Origin: Proteromonas lacertae
Lineage: Eukaryota; Sar; Bigyra; Opalinata; Proteromonadidae
Direction of reading: 5' to 3'
Length of the DNA stretch: 64,000 nucleotides
Assembly: GCA_002245135.1 (NCBI GenBank)
Contig: NGBS01000585.1
Location: 124,001 to 188,000, forward strand
The translations under genes and the position numbers were made by a program. This document shows positions 14,160-26,375 of this stretch, piece by piece. Each line of letters opens with the position of its first letter. Positions within the stretch are counted from its first letter, which is position 1. The notes under the pieces are model-generated. The model was not told where the DNA came from, did not search any database, and saw nothing but the letters and a program-made list of their open reading frames with translations.

Positions 14160-14720
14160 TACTTTTGTGGAGTTCCAATATCAAAACTAGCATTCTCTGG
14201 TAATGCATCTTGAATATATTTCTCATAATTAGTTGTAGAATATCTACTTTGATCTGGCTGTATTGCATCTTCCATTAATCGAGAATGGGTTAGTTTTGTA
14301 TCATGAATTGCTCCTGGTCTTCGCTGTATTATTGTTTGTTTGCCAATTTCACCTGTAATGATTTTGCTATTTAATAAATAATAATAAATAATAATAATAA
14401 TATATACGTATAAGACATCATAGTTACTCTTACTTTAGTGTTTCTTCCTATAGTAAAACTATCTCCTTCATATAATTCTATTCTATGTCTTAATTTTCCT
14501 TTTCTTATGTATAACTGAGTGAAACAAGTTTCTCCTGTTCCATTTCCATCTTCTGCAAAGTTTCCGTCAACTATTCCATAGACTATAACCACAATAAATG
14601 TTTGAAAATACTCTGCGGAGAGATTGATACAATTTTGGCATGTTTAGGTAAAACTCCATCCTCCTTTACTCTCATCTGACAGGTTTTATCACTTCCTATA
14701 TATCCTTCAGATATAGGCAT
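12023..14720 (-). CDS. Multi-FHA protein with a cyclic-nucleotide-binding-like domain
   Basis: Seven exons (14720-14612, 14582-14408, 14366-14163, 14120-14032, 13989-13691, 13652-12744, 12718-12023) give 826 residues. FHA domains bind phosphothreonine peptides. Four FHA-like segments are visible: near the N-terminus (GYIGSDKTCQMRV ... LPKHAKI), at about 13950-13600 (PILIGCSNECQVVI), at about 13500-13180 (YLGRSKNCYINIDD) and at the C-terminus, about 12320-12040 (NTIGCKGGDTMVQI ... SLRHCKIEYIEGKW). The last keeps the best Gly-Arg/Ser-His-type pattern. Between FHA3 and FHA4, at about 13150-12830, lies a cNMP-binding (CAP-ED)-like fold (HPLFCNLSEDAMLNLALSF, VLIERGKISGNCYFIQLGTV). The linker before FHA4 is Lys/Glu-rich and probably disordered. 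The start is the first Met that keeps FHA1 whole. An open frame upstream at 14730-15058 could not be spliced in. Substrates unknown. Confidence 0.75.
14121..14162 (-). repeat. (ATT)n trinucleotide run forming an intron of the FHA gene
   Basis: The intron is GTAT, then ATT repeated about eleven times, then AG. Because it is free of stops and a multiple of three, unspliced transcripts would add an isoleucine run to the protein. Confidence 0.75.
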
Positions 14721-14729
14721 GTAAGAATT

Positions 14730-14957
14730 TTAAATTAGATTAAAAAAACTATAATTGGTTTTCAAAAAAAATAAATAAAAGGATATATAATCATATCCAT
14801 AAACATACTGAGTAAGACAAATCCTTTCTCTTACATAATATCCTAAATCTTCTAAACCTTTAGCATCAAGAAGAGTATTATCTCCAGAACTTCTACACTC
14901 TTTAATTTTATCTATTGTAATATAATTTATTTTGTCAATACTCCAAATGTTAATCAT
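14730..14957 (-). other. Unassigned open reading frame between two head-to-head genes
   Basis: An open minus-strand frame extends from about 15058 to 14730. Its first ATG is at 14957 (MINIWSIDKINYITIDKIKE). The composition looks protein-like up to about 14815 (a GTATGTTT donor-like sequence follows ICLTQ), then becomes Phe/Tyr-rich like a translated intron. It may be a 5' exon of the FHA gene, but no GT-AG pair I tried keeps frame with the FHA start. It may also be a small gene or chance. Nothing else is visible in the 14721-15060 interval. Confidence 0.25.
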
Positions 14958-15060
14958 ACGATTAGCTTTAAAACCACAAAAACAAAATACTTTCAACACT
15001 TGTTCATAGAATTTAATCAAAATAGATTTTATTATTTCTTCTTTTTGAAAAATTAAGAAG

Positions 15061-16571
15061 ATGAATACTAGTGAAGTAGATGAAATTGATGCAGCTATAC
15101 AAAATGCTACAAAATTATATCGTAGTTTAGAACAAGGTATTCTGATTTTTTTATATTTATAACAGCTGAATGTTCTACTTCAATAGCACCAATACCTGAA
15201 TTGTCATCCATTGATTTACCTACATTTATTGAGAAAGAGGTCATTCCACCAGCTAAAGATAAAGAAGAGAGTGAATGGCTAGAATCTTTGATTAAAAAGA
15301 CAATGGAAGCTAAAAATTACATGAATTATCCCATATTAAGTGAATTATGTTATTCACTTGATGTACTATTGAGTAATGTATTTGCTTTTGAAATATACAT
15401 TGACAAATTAACCTCATTTGCTCCATCAGGAGAATTTGTACCATATTATCAACTGATGTATTCAATTCCAGGATTAGAAGAATTATCGATAGAATCACAA
15501 CCAAATCTATTAATTCACAAACTATTTGATGGAGATGCAATATTCAATTTTCAAAAAATATACCCATTCTCATTTGACAATGAAATACTAAATGAATGGA
15601 TTGAAAAAGATATAATAATAACAATCTACAAAATACAAAAGAGAAAACAATCAATAAATAATGGTAAAAATAAAAACAATAATAAAAAGTTACCGTTACT
15701 GTTCTATGGTCAAACAATAGTATCACTTCGAAGTATGTTATTTTCATCTGATCTAACAATGAGAGTATAAATAATAATAATTATTATTATTATATTTGTA
15801 TAGCTATCTTTACCAATAATTAGAACAGAAATTCCATCTAAGAAAAGTTCATCTGATTCTATACCTCAAGAAATAACAGTTGGTGTATTAATAGGATATA
15901 TAAAGTTACATGTAAGGAAGCAATCTTTAGTGAAACCACCACCACCATCATTAACACCTGAAGAACAATCACAACAACCTGTAATAACAGCGAAAGACTT
16001 CATTCCACCTACTGATATAAGTGATATAAAATGTAATAATAATAATAATAATAAAATGAGTAATAGTTTTATAAATGATTCATTTAGTTCATTTATAGAA
16101 AATCCGAATATTCCAATGAGTATGAATGATATATATCTCTCAATAACAATCAATGGAATTATACTCTCTTCTATTCCAAATAAATCAATAAGTATAACGT
16201 TTCGAGGTAAATCAATAAATCCAATTCATAAAGAAATCAAAAAGTTTAAAGCTAATCGTTTAATAACTGATTTATCAAAATATTATATTCCAATAAAATG
16301 CAGTTTTAATAAAAATGATTTGAATAATAGAAGTACTTTTTATATAGAAATTTGTTTAGATGATGATATTTTAAATGCTATTAAAATTCCTTTAGATGAA
16401 AATGTATATTTTGAAACTAGTTTAAGTGTGAATGATCTTGATGAAAATGAAATTGGTCAATTAGAAGGAATATTTAGTAGTGGTAATGAAAGAAAAGTAA
16501 AAAATAGAATGAAAGAATATAAAGCTGGTTTGACAATCTTGAGATTCTTACAAATACATAAAAGAAAATAG
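15061..16571 (+). CDS. Hypothetical protein, possible C2-domain (C2CD3-like?) protein
   Basis: Three exons (15061-15136, 15166-15764, 15804-16571) give about 480 residues. I do not recognise the family firmly. The middle has beta-rich sequence reminiscent of a C2 domain: LLFYGQTIVSLRSMLFSSDL, then RLSLPIIRTEIP and GVLIGYIKLHV after a Ser-rich insert, a layout seen in centriolar C2CD3-type proteins. A Pro/Asn-rich linker (residues about 290-330) precedes a second beta-rich segment (DIYLSITINGIIL ... RSTFYIEICLDD) that could be another C2-like fold. The start is the first ATG of the frame, with a clean short first intron. No signal peptide or membrane helix. Head to head with the FHA gene. Function is not established. 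Confidence 0.6.
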
Positions 16572-16738
16572 TGTAATGTAATTTAACAATATTTGTTAAT
16601 TGATTCTGTTTATAATCCAAAATGTTTTGGATGTAAATAAAATAATAATACCACTCTATACCTTACATTAAGTTTCATTTTGAAGATATATTGAAACGAA
16701 TATATTTTTAAAACACTTACTTCTTTTTTTTGTTTGCG

Positions 16739-19391
16739 ATGCTTCCAAGTATAATTTCAATATTTTCCGCCATTATAGCTCCTTCTGAACAATATAAAAT
16801 TGTCAATGAGTTTTTAGATGAGTATAAATCACGAGGTGTTGTAGTTGGCGATAAGTGGTATTTATTAGATAATAAGTGGTATGAAAATTGGAAAAACTAT
16901 GCGAAAGTATAAAATAGTATTTATTAGATAAATAGTGCAATACAAAGGTTTGTCCTTTTGAAATTGATAATGGAAGTCTATTGGAACGATGGGATGATGA
17001 TGAAGAAATCACAGATAATGTATAATTAGATATTTAAATGAAATAGAGCTCTATAATAAAATTGCATTTGATCGAGAATTTAGACTATATCCTTGTACCT
17101 GAAGAAGTATGGTTATGTTTAGAAGATTGGTATCATGGTGGTCCATGTATAGAAGTGAAATGTGAAAAAATGAAGAATAAAGTAAAAATAAATCTCTATA
17201 ATGAAAATGATAATATATTCAAAAAATCAAACAACAATAATAATAATGACATTAATAAAAGATGTAGAGTATGCAATTCAAAGAGTAGATTTGTCTGTAG
17301 TGAATGTTTAAATACATATTATTGTTGTAAAAGTTGTCAAATCAGTGATTATGGAGTTCATAAACAATATTGTGAGTATATAATTATTATATAATTATAT
17401 TTAGTCGTAATAATAATAATAATAATAATAATCTTTATCGAGGTTTAGTTGGTATTAGTAATATAGGTAATACATGTTTTATGGCATCTTCATTACAATG
17501 TTTATCAAATATTTATTCATTAACACTTTACTTTTTAAGAAGACAATATATGAATCATATAAATACAAAAGTATTGGATATATATATATATATTGTTATT
17601 ATTATTTGTATATATAGAATCCATTAGGTACAGGTGGAATCATTGCTAACTCTTATGCATTCTTATTAAAAGATTTGTGGTTAGAAAACTATCCATATAC
17701 TAGTCCAGTATATATATTTATATAATTAATTGTTATATAATAGTCACGAATGAAGAAAGCTATTTCTCGTTTTAATAATCAATTCTCAGGATGGTCTCAA
17801 AACGATTCACATGAATTTTTATTATTCTTATTGGATATGCTACACGAAGATTTGAATTTGATAGAAAATAAACCTTATTATGAAAGTGATGATGATATTG
17901 AAAAAGAAAAAGTATTTTTCTTTTTCTTGTTATATATATAATAGGATGAAGAAATAAAGAGTAATTTATATTGGGAAAGATTTCTAAGTAGGAACAACTC
18001 TATTATTACTTACTATTTTACTGGACAATTTGTTAGCAATATTGAGTGTTTAGAATGTCATTATAAAGTGAATAACTATAGTAGTTTCAACTCAATTTCT
18101 TTACCATTTCCATCTACTAGTATGTTTAGTTTAATTGTATATATATATATATTCATCAGTATTTATTTATTAGTGTTTAATCATAAGAAACAACCTTTCA
18201 TCATCATTTCCTGCTAATTCTGAGAAGTATTATCAAGTCACATTGAAATTGTCTTACCATTCTCAGATTATTGATATAAAGGTATTGAATATATATATAT
18301 ATATATATTAGAAAGATGTAGCTTCAATATACTCATTACCAATTGAATGTCAAGAGATTATCGCAATTAATAATAACAACGCTATTGTTGATATTTGTGG
18401 AAATGATAAATTCATTTTTGATTATTATGATTACACAGAACCAATCAATTTCTTGATTTATGAAAAAGAAAAATTGTCAACAGAAGTAAAAAGTGACACA
18501 ATTATCATTCAACAAATGCATGCAGATGATGGTATTCATTATGTAAATATTCCATTTATATTAAATATAAAGAGTAATAAAATTACACTCAAAGAATTAT
18601 ATCATATCATCTATGAGCTAGTAGTTTATGAACAAATAAAAGAAGTTGATGATGATGTTAATAATAATAACAAATATTCAATAGATGAGAAAGAATGGTA
18701 TAAGAATATATCAATTCATTATTACAACAAAGAACTGAACGATTGGGAAAAAGATAGAATTCCAATAGATGAGAGTATTACATTAGAAACATACTGTAAA
18801 AATAATGGAATTAAAGATAAAATAATCAGAGAATTGTGTATTAATTATAGTAATACTCCATCCTATCTATTTGATGCAATTGAGTTGTTATCTTCAATGA
18901 AGATATCTTTATGTGAAAGTGATATGATTGGAACTAATATTTATGATTGTTTAGATTCATTCTCATGTTGTGAAATATTAGATGAAGAGAATAAATGGAG
19001 TTGTCCAAAATGTAAAGTTAAAAGAAGAATTCAACAAAACTGTTTCATTCAAAAATTCCCAAAGATTTTGATATTACATTTGAAAAGATTTTCATTCATT
19101 AATCGTAATTATGTAAATAAGATTAATAATTTTGTTGATTTTCCATTGAAAAATTTAGATTTAAGAAAGTATGGAAATAGAAATAGTGATGTTAATGAGA
19201 AGCATAGTTATGATTTGATAAGTGTTGTGAATCATTATGGAGAACCATCCTATGGACATTATGTAGCCTATTGTAAGCATGGTACGAATGGCAAATGGTT
19301 TGAATATGACGATAGCAGAGTGAATGAGATTGATGAAGAAAATGTTGTTACTGAAGGTGCTTATATATTGTTTTATAAATGTAATGAATAG
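16739..19391 (+). CDS. Ubiquitin-specific protease with DUSP and MYND domains
   Basis: About ten exons and about 780 residues; the first exon is only 10 bases (16739-16748). The order is a DUSP domain ([20 protein letters not shown]), a ubiquitin-like-region remnant, a MYND zinc finger ([16 protein letters not shown] ... [18 protein letters not shown]) at about 17257-17373, then a USP catalytic domain from about 17440. The Cys box is [18 protein letters not shown], the His box is [14 protein letters not shown], and the catalytic Asp/Asn region is YDDSRV. A Zn ribbon (CCEIL ... [11 protein letters not shown]) sits in the fingers. It cleaves ubiquitin from proteins; DUSP and MYND probably recruit substrates. 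The catalytic half resembles USP4/USP15. All catalytic residues I can see are present. An asparagine run (N8) precedes the Cys box. Confidence 0.85.
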
Positions 19392-19535
19392 ATTTCTCTT
19401 ATTATAAAAATATTATTACTTTTATACTTTTGTTATTTGCTATTTTTATTACTAAAAATAACTATTTACAAATCTATACAATCCATTAAAAAACAATTTA
19501 TAATAATAATAATATTTATTATATCAACAATTCAA

Positions 19536-22500
19536 TTATACTCTAACTCCTTCTTTATTGTGTTTTTCAGAAACAGATATTCTCCTACAAATTGATTCAT
19601 GTCTTGCTGTTTTTTTGAATATTCCAGTTCTTAATAAACAAAATAAAATCACTAATATCACGATTAATCCACCTGCTACTGATCCAATTGCTATTCCAAC
19701 TATTGCTCCACTATTTACATTACATTCACTTTCATCAATTACACTCCAAACACCTTCATTATTATCAATCATTAAACATTTTCTTCTCTTCATTCCACTT
19801 TTTGCTCCTCCACATTCTATCAACACTTCTTTTCCTCCTTTCTCAGCTGGAGTTCTTGGAAATCCAGAATCAGATTCACAAAATACTGCATCAAATCCTA
19901 TTTCCACTTCTACAGTCTCAATCTCTGTTGATGGAGGATTTCGAATTGTAAAGGTATATTTCGTTTTTTCAACATATTCTAATGGTGATCCATATATTTC
20001 TCCAGATTTTGAATCTAATGATATGCCTTTAGGCAATTCTGGATTTACTGCAATTTCAAGATTTGTTCCAACTGCAACAAATAAATATTCTGATTTTATT
20101 ACTTCTCCAAATTTAAATGTTTTATTTGATACTTTACTGGATGGAACTATCACTGGAATATCAGGAATTGAACATGATAATATAAATGAAAATGAAACTT
20201 GTTTTCCACTTCCACTTATTAAGATTGTGGTATTTACTGCATCAAAACTATTAGATATATAACCACTTATTCTTCCTTTCGAGGAATCAAATTTCAAAGT
20301 TGAGAATGGAAGATTGGGTATGATTGAATAAACTAAATTCTTTCCAGTTATTCTTCCTAATTCTAATCCATCATATTCTTTTCCACCTTCGATTGCTATA
20401 TTATCTACATGTCTAATTATTACTGGTTCTACAGATTCTTCAACATTTATTGTGATTGGATTGGATATTTCACCAGCATCATTATGACATTTGAATGTAT
20501 ATGATTTATTACTTGGTGGTTCTACATTTACTTTTCCACTTATTATTCCACTATTTTCATCAAATTTTAATCCTTCAGGTAATGCTGGTTCAATTGAATA
20601 TAATATAGTTTTTGCAACACATTCATATGGTTGAATATCATTATAACTCACTCCAAATATCATTATCACTTCTTTTTCATATTTTATATTATTCGGTTTG
20701 ATTGGTAATGTCACATTCATTTCAATTGTTATATCAATATAATCAACTTCATTTGAAGCTGTGAATTTACTTCTCATAGAATTCTCTTCAATCACCATTC
20801 CAGAAATTAAACCACTTCTTTTGTCTAAACTCAATCCATTTGGTATTTCATCTACACTATATTCAATATTTTCACCTATCACATAAAATAATTTCAATTC
20901 TTTATATTCTTTACCAGCTTCTAATATCACTGATTCATTACTCCAGATTTTTATTGGATTTTTAGAAGGTAAAACAGTTATGGATATTTCAATTGTTATA
21001 CCTTCATCACTTCCTGAATAAGCATTATTAGCTTTGAAATAAACTGGTTTTGATGATTCTTCAATATATGCTTGACCAGATATTAAACCAGTTTTATTAT
21101 CTATTCTTAAGCCACTTATTTCAGGATTCATTGAATAAAATACATCTTTTCCTGAAACTGTGAATAATCTCACATTTTCATAAAAATCACCTGCTTTGAA
21201 TCTATAAGATGTTTCTTTACTAATTAAAGATGGACTTTCATCACATGTATTTTCGATTTCATTCCACCATTTATCATTATTACAGTATAATGTTCGATTT
21301 CCTGTTATACCTGATGTTTTACATCCAATAGTTATTTCTGTTCCAGTTACAGTTTCTGGTATATCTTCTATTGCTTCACAATATCTTATTGGACATAAAT
21401 GGAAATTTATATCATATAAACTAATTGTGTCACTATTTGATGCTGTTATATTGAATCTAATTGCTGAATACATAATAGTTGTACTGTAATTATTAAACAC
21501 TCTCTTTCTTTCAGGATAAGTAATATCTTTAAAAGAGCCAATTAAAATCCATTTTGAATTGTAATATCCTTCCACTGAAAAATCTTTTGGACCACCATTT
21601 CTAGAATATACATAAATACTAAATTGATTGAAATATGTATGAAAATGATCTTTATATCTCATTATTGCCCAACCAGGGATTGTGTCAGTATACCATTCTG
21701 AATTAGGGTTTTCATCAAATCCATAAGCAACAGGATACATTGCTGATACGGTATTTGTTTCAGTTACTCTTTTAGCATATTTATTAAGAATTAAACAATC
21801 TTCTTTACTTCCAATTATTCTTAATAAAGATGAACTTATTTCAGGGAAATTTTCTTCACCATTGAATTTGTGTAATTCAATCGAAATTTCAACTGGATTT
21901 TCTTCTAACCAAGGAATTGGAAGAATAAACACTTCATCAGTTAAACCATCATATCGATTATTTGCCATTGTATCTGGAGATATTTCACCATTTGGTAAAT
22001 TATTTCGAAAGATTTCTTTTCCATTCACTTTTATTAATATTCCACTTATATAACTCACTTTTAAAAGCAAATCCATTATATTTATCTTCATAATCAAATA
22101 CATCTATCTTTCGAATATAAATCACATTTCCAGATACTTTGTTTAATTCAGATAATTTGGATTTTGACCATGTTAAATGTTCAGCATTTGGATTATCCCA
22201 ACCATTTTCATATTCAATTGAATTTTCCCATTCTGTATTATAATCATAATCCAATGTTGAATGGAAATGTCTTTTCTCTCATATCTTGTTCACTGACTAA
22301 TGTTGTTCTATCAACTGGAATTCCATATACTAATACATCTATAAAACCATCACCATAGCCCAAATATGATAAACTTCCTCTATAGACAGCAGTATATTCA
22401 TGATTTGATAAACAATATTCATATTCATAGATATTATTTCTTTCCCATCCTTCTTCTGATCCTTCTAAATCAATTATTGAAGTTTTATTCTGATTATCCA

Positions 22501-25500
22501 TTTCAGATGTTTTATAAAGAGATATTCCCCAATCTTCTGGATATGTATTTGAACTTCCATTCACATAAATAGAAATTAATGTTTTTGATTGTTTTAAACA
22601 TATTTCATTTATTGATTCATCATAAAATGTTAAATTTAAATACCTTGTTGTTATGCCATTCACATTTGATCCTGTTATTGTATATAATTGTTTTGGTGAT
22701 TCTTTTGTTACTACACCAGTTATTTCACAACTCTTTTCATCAAAGTGTAAAAATGAAGGTAATTCTGGTGATATTTCACAATTTTCAACCATTTTTACTT
22801 TAGGTACAATTCTAACTACTTCATTTAAATAGTATTCTTCTTTACAACTTTTAGGTAAATCTATTATTGGAGATTTTACAATTGTATTTATATCAATCGT
22901 ATTTGCGCTGTAGTGTTTTGCTTCAATTCTATCAGCAAGTTTTCCATCAGTGTAAAATTCAAACAGAAATGTTCCATCTCCTCTTTGAAAATCATTAAAA
23001 TAAAATTTATAATCTCCAGGAATTAGACATAAAACTGGGAAATATAATGGAAGTGATCCTGCTGGAATTGTATAATCTCGAATTGTTTTTTCATTTTGAT
23101 ATTGAAATTCACATATTATCTTCTCTCTCGGATCAATTGTATCTACTACTTTCACAAAATGAGATTTATATTCACCAGAACATCCACTTATTACATTTGT
23201 TATAATTTTTCGACTTACATATTCACTATTTGAATAATAAGCTCGAATTTCTAATTCATAATTATTTAAATATTCGGTTGCTACTATTTTTACACTTCCA
23301 GTATATTTATTATATGTAAAACCACCTGGAATAACTGGTAATTCATAAAAAATAACAGATCCACTTTCAATACTTATCAATAAATGACTTTCATTTCCAA
23401 TAAACAGATTCAATTCTTCTACTATTATTCCTTCATTATCTAAATCTTTTATATGTAATCCTTGAGGTTTTACATCTCCTATCACTTTTATAGATATGGC
23501 TGTGTTTACTGTTGAACCATCAGATAATTTACCATTTATCATATAAGATTTCACATCTTGAACTGTTGTAGCTGTTCCTCGAATTGTGCAACCTGATAAC
23601 TCTAAACCAGGAGGTAAACTTGGCATTGATTCACACTCACTTATTATTTCATCTCCTTCGATAAATGGAATATTGTCAGATATTCGATTATTCACTATAT
23701 ATACTGCATAACTAACTCGATATTCAAAATCTCCTCTTGGAACAAAATATAAAACATCTTTCAATTCTTTAAACTCGGAATCTAACTCATTCTTATAAGA
23801 TAATTTTATTCCACTTCCTCCTACATTCTTCATGTAATTCACTCTTATGAAGTGATATCCTTCACTCAAATATTTTGTTCCTGTTTTGCAACTCCAATCA
23901 TGAATTCCATTGTGATTGATTATCTCAATAAAATCAATAAATAACCAAGATCCTTGAACAGATGTTAAATTGAATGTATAATTTCCTGACGTTTCTATCT
24001 TTATATAACCTTCCCAATTTACTCCAAATTCACTGGCAAAATTGGGAGTTAAACCATCCCAAATTGATTGGATTGGATTATATTCTTCATTTATTTCATC
24101 TTCTAATCGAATTATTTCAGTTGTTACACCTTCACTTGAAGGAGTATAAGGATTTAAACAACTTGTGTCAAATTCATCAGATTTTAGATAATAAGCAACT
24201 ATTCCTTTTATATATTTATCAATTATATCAATATGGATTTTCACTTCATTTGTTGTGGATGTTTCTGTTGAACATTCCACTCTTAATTCTAGATTTATCA
24301 CTTCATTTATTTGTCCTTTCAATATATGGTTTGTAACATCAACTACTATTCGATCATCTCCTGTTTTACATTCACTTGCTACTCCTCTTTCGATCTTAAA
24401 TGGAATTTCAAAATAAGAATTCATTGGCATTGTAAAATATTCACTATCAAATGTTAAATGTGATACAACATTATATTCTACTAATGATTGATAGAACTGA
24501 ACTGGCTCTTCTATTTCTTTACCAGGTGGTGTCCATTTCATCAAAAATTTATATGTAGAACTATTGTTCATTTCATTACATTGAGTAGTAGAAGTTGATG
24601 TAATACACATTTCCTGTTTAAAAGAATAATGACCAACTATTCCGATTTTATGATATCCTGATGTTAATTGAGTTGAAACATATTTATCTGATTCTTTCCA
24701 CACACTACATTCAGTGGATGTGTAATATTTTATGAATTTTCTAACACCATGTTCATAAATTTGGCTGTATTTATTATTATCAATGTAAGAGTCAAATCTA
24801 GTAAAATCAGAATTTAGATGAAAAGAGTATTTACCACTCTTTGGAGCATATAATGCTCCTTCCATTGTATAATTCCAATAGAATACATTATGACTTGATA
24901 AAAATCCATCTAATTTATTATCCCATACTGAATAAGCATCTTCTCCATCTAATCCATCTAAATTGTCTATTGTTGTTTCTTTACTGTTATATATTGTAAG
25001 AATGTCATTTACACTACCACACATAAAACTATTTACATGATCTACTTTTATATTCAATCCAGATCTTATTACTTCATCAGCTTTTGTGATAACTATTGTG
25101 GTTGAAACACTACCAGCTGGATTTTCACCATTTATTGTTATTCTATTATTATTATTAAATATCATTTATATATACGTTATTGGATTTTCAGGAGGTAATA
25201 ATTCATCTATTTCTAATATTCCATCATCAGAGATTGATATTGGATAAGAACCAGATGGATTAAAACTAATTGACCAACTTTTCACTTTCTTGTCACTTTT
25301 ACAGGGAAATGAATCTGTTTGTTTTGCTCCAATTGCTAATTTAACTATTCCACATGTCATACTATTGGGTTTATCCCAAACTATACAAGTAATTTGAAAT
25401 TTATACCTTTCATTTCGATATTAGCTTTCATTACTACATTATCTGGTGTCGTTAATGTAATTGTATAAGTAGATTGATATTCTTCAAGCGGAATACCACT

Positions 25501-25739
25501 AATTTCGCCTGATGTTGGATGAAACTCGAGGCCTTTACCCAATGATGGGGTGATTGAGAATATTGCTCCTTTAATTGCAAAATTTGGATGATTGGGAGTA
25601 ATTTCATTTCCAACTACATAATCTGGTTTAGGATTATTATAACTGAAAGACTGTTCAGCATTTGAATATGCTAAACATAAGCCTAATTACATAAATTATC
25701 AATATATATACAAATAACACAAAGCAAAGCGTTTATCAT
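19536..25739 (-). CDS. Large type I surface protein: He_PIG, PA14 and discoidin-like modules, C-terminal TM helix
   Basis: The first exon (ATG at 25739-25737) encodes a signal peptide, MINALLCVICLCLAYSNAEQ, across a 29-base intron. About 2,030 residues follow. Putative-Ig (He_PIG) repeats recur with the signature GLxxDxxSGxISG: GLEFHPTSGEISGIP, GLRIDNKTGLISGQA, GLSLDKRSGLISGMV, GLKFDENSGIISGKV and GISLDSKSGEIYGSP. Two PA14-like lectin segments lie near 24900-24600 (GALYAPKSGKYSFHL) and 24050-23780 (WEGYIKIETSGNYTFNL). A discoidin-like region lies near 21750-21400. A Cys-rich CCP/sushi-like bit follows, then a transmembrane helix (AIVGIAIGSVAGGLIVILVI) near 19690-19610 and a short basic tail. 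This suggests an adhesin or glycan-binding surface protein. Two single-base frame breaks (22246-22254 and 22058-22066) interrupt the frame; the reading resumes with good domain continuity across each. Confidence 0.75.
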
Positions 25740-26375
25740 GAGTGTTTATTAATTGTTTAGAGAAAACTACTTTGAAACGATATTTTACAAAAACAAAAAA
25801 CACATCCTCATTATCAAATTGTAAAGTACATATCACATAATAATAATAGAGACACTAAATATATGGTTCCTGTTGTTATTTGACTAAATATTCAAAAGCT
25901 CTTGCAATTAACACATCTTCTATGTACATACTCAAAATATTATCGATATAATTATTTTCACATATTATATTGAGATATATCTAATCTGAAATATCAGAAC
26001 CGGCTGTAATAAAGATTAACACCAATATTATTTGTAACACTCGTACATCATTCTATGATAATAATCAGCGTCACCTTTTTGTTTCAATTGTTATTGAATA
26101 TATATAATCACTTCATCAGCCATCAGTTATAAATCTATTATTAATAACAGATCAAAACGAAGTCATTACCATAATTACATCTAGAAAATTCTTATATCCT
26201 AAACTATGAAGAATAGAATAAGAAAAACCATTCTAAATATCTGGTTTATCAAAATTTTGATAAACCATACATAATTAATATTTGTTTAAAGCGTATTTAT
26301 ATTTGATTTTAACAATATTAATTATTAGAAGTGAAAAGTATGAGGAAAACATATAAATAATTAAATTATTTCTAC
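25740..26375. other. Intergenic region with no gene seen
   Basis: 636 bases between two minus-strand genes: upstream of the surface-protein start and downstream of the RTEL1-like stop. All frames are broken on both strands, and I see no tRNA or other structured RNA. It is the longest noncoding stretch here. It holds the 26-base palindrome at 26242-26267 and presumably the surface-protein promoter. Confidence 0.6.
26242..26267. repeat. Perfect 26-base palindrome
   Basis: TGGTTTATCAAAA is followed directly by its reverse complement TTTTGATAAACCA, with no spacer and no mismatch. It lies about 110 bases beyond the stop of the RTEL1-like gene, so it could be a cruciform or terminator-like hairpin, or a dimeric protein-binding site. 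Confidence 0.85.

Noticed and set aside
19558-20262. Plus-strand frame of 234 residues opposite the surface-protein gene
   Set aside because: Antisense of the He_PIG and membrane-anchor region; the minus strand has clear domains and this one has none.
25740-26375. A tRNA or other RNA gene in the intergenic gap
   Set aside because: No cloverleaf arms or A/B boxes found on either strand.
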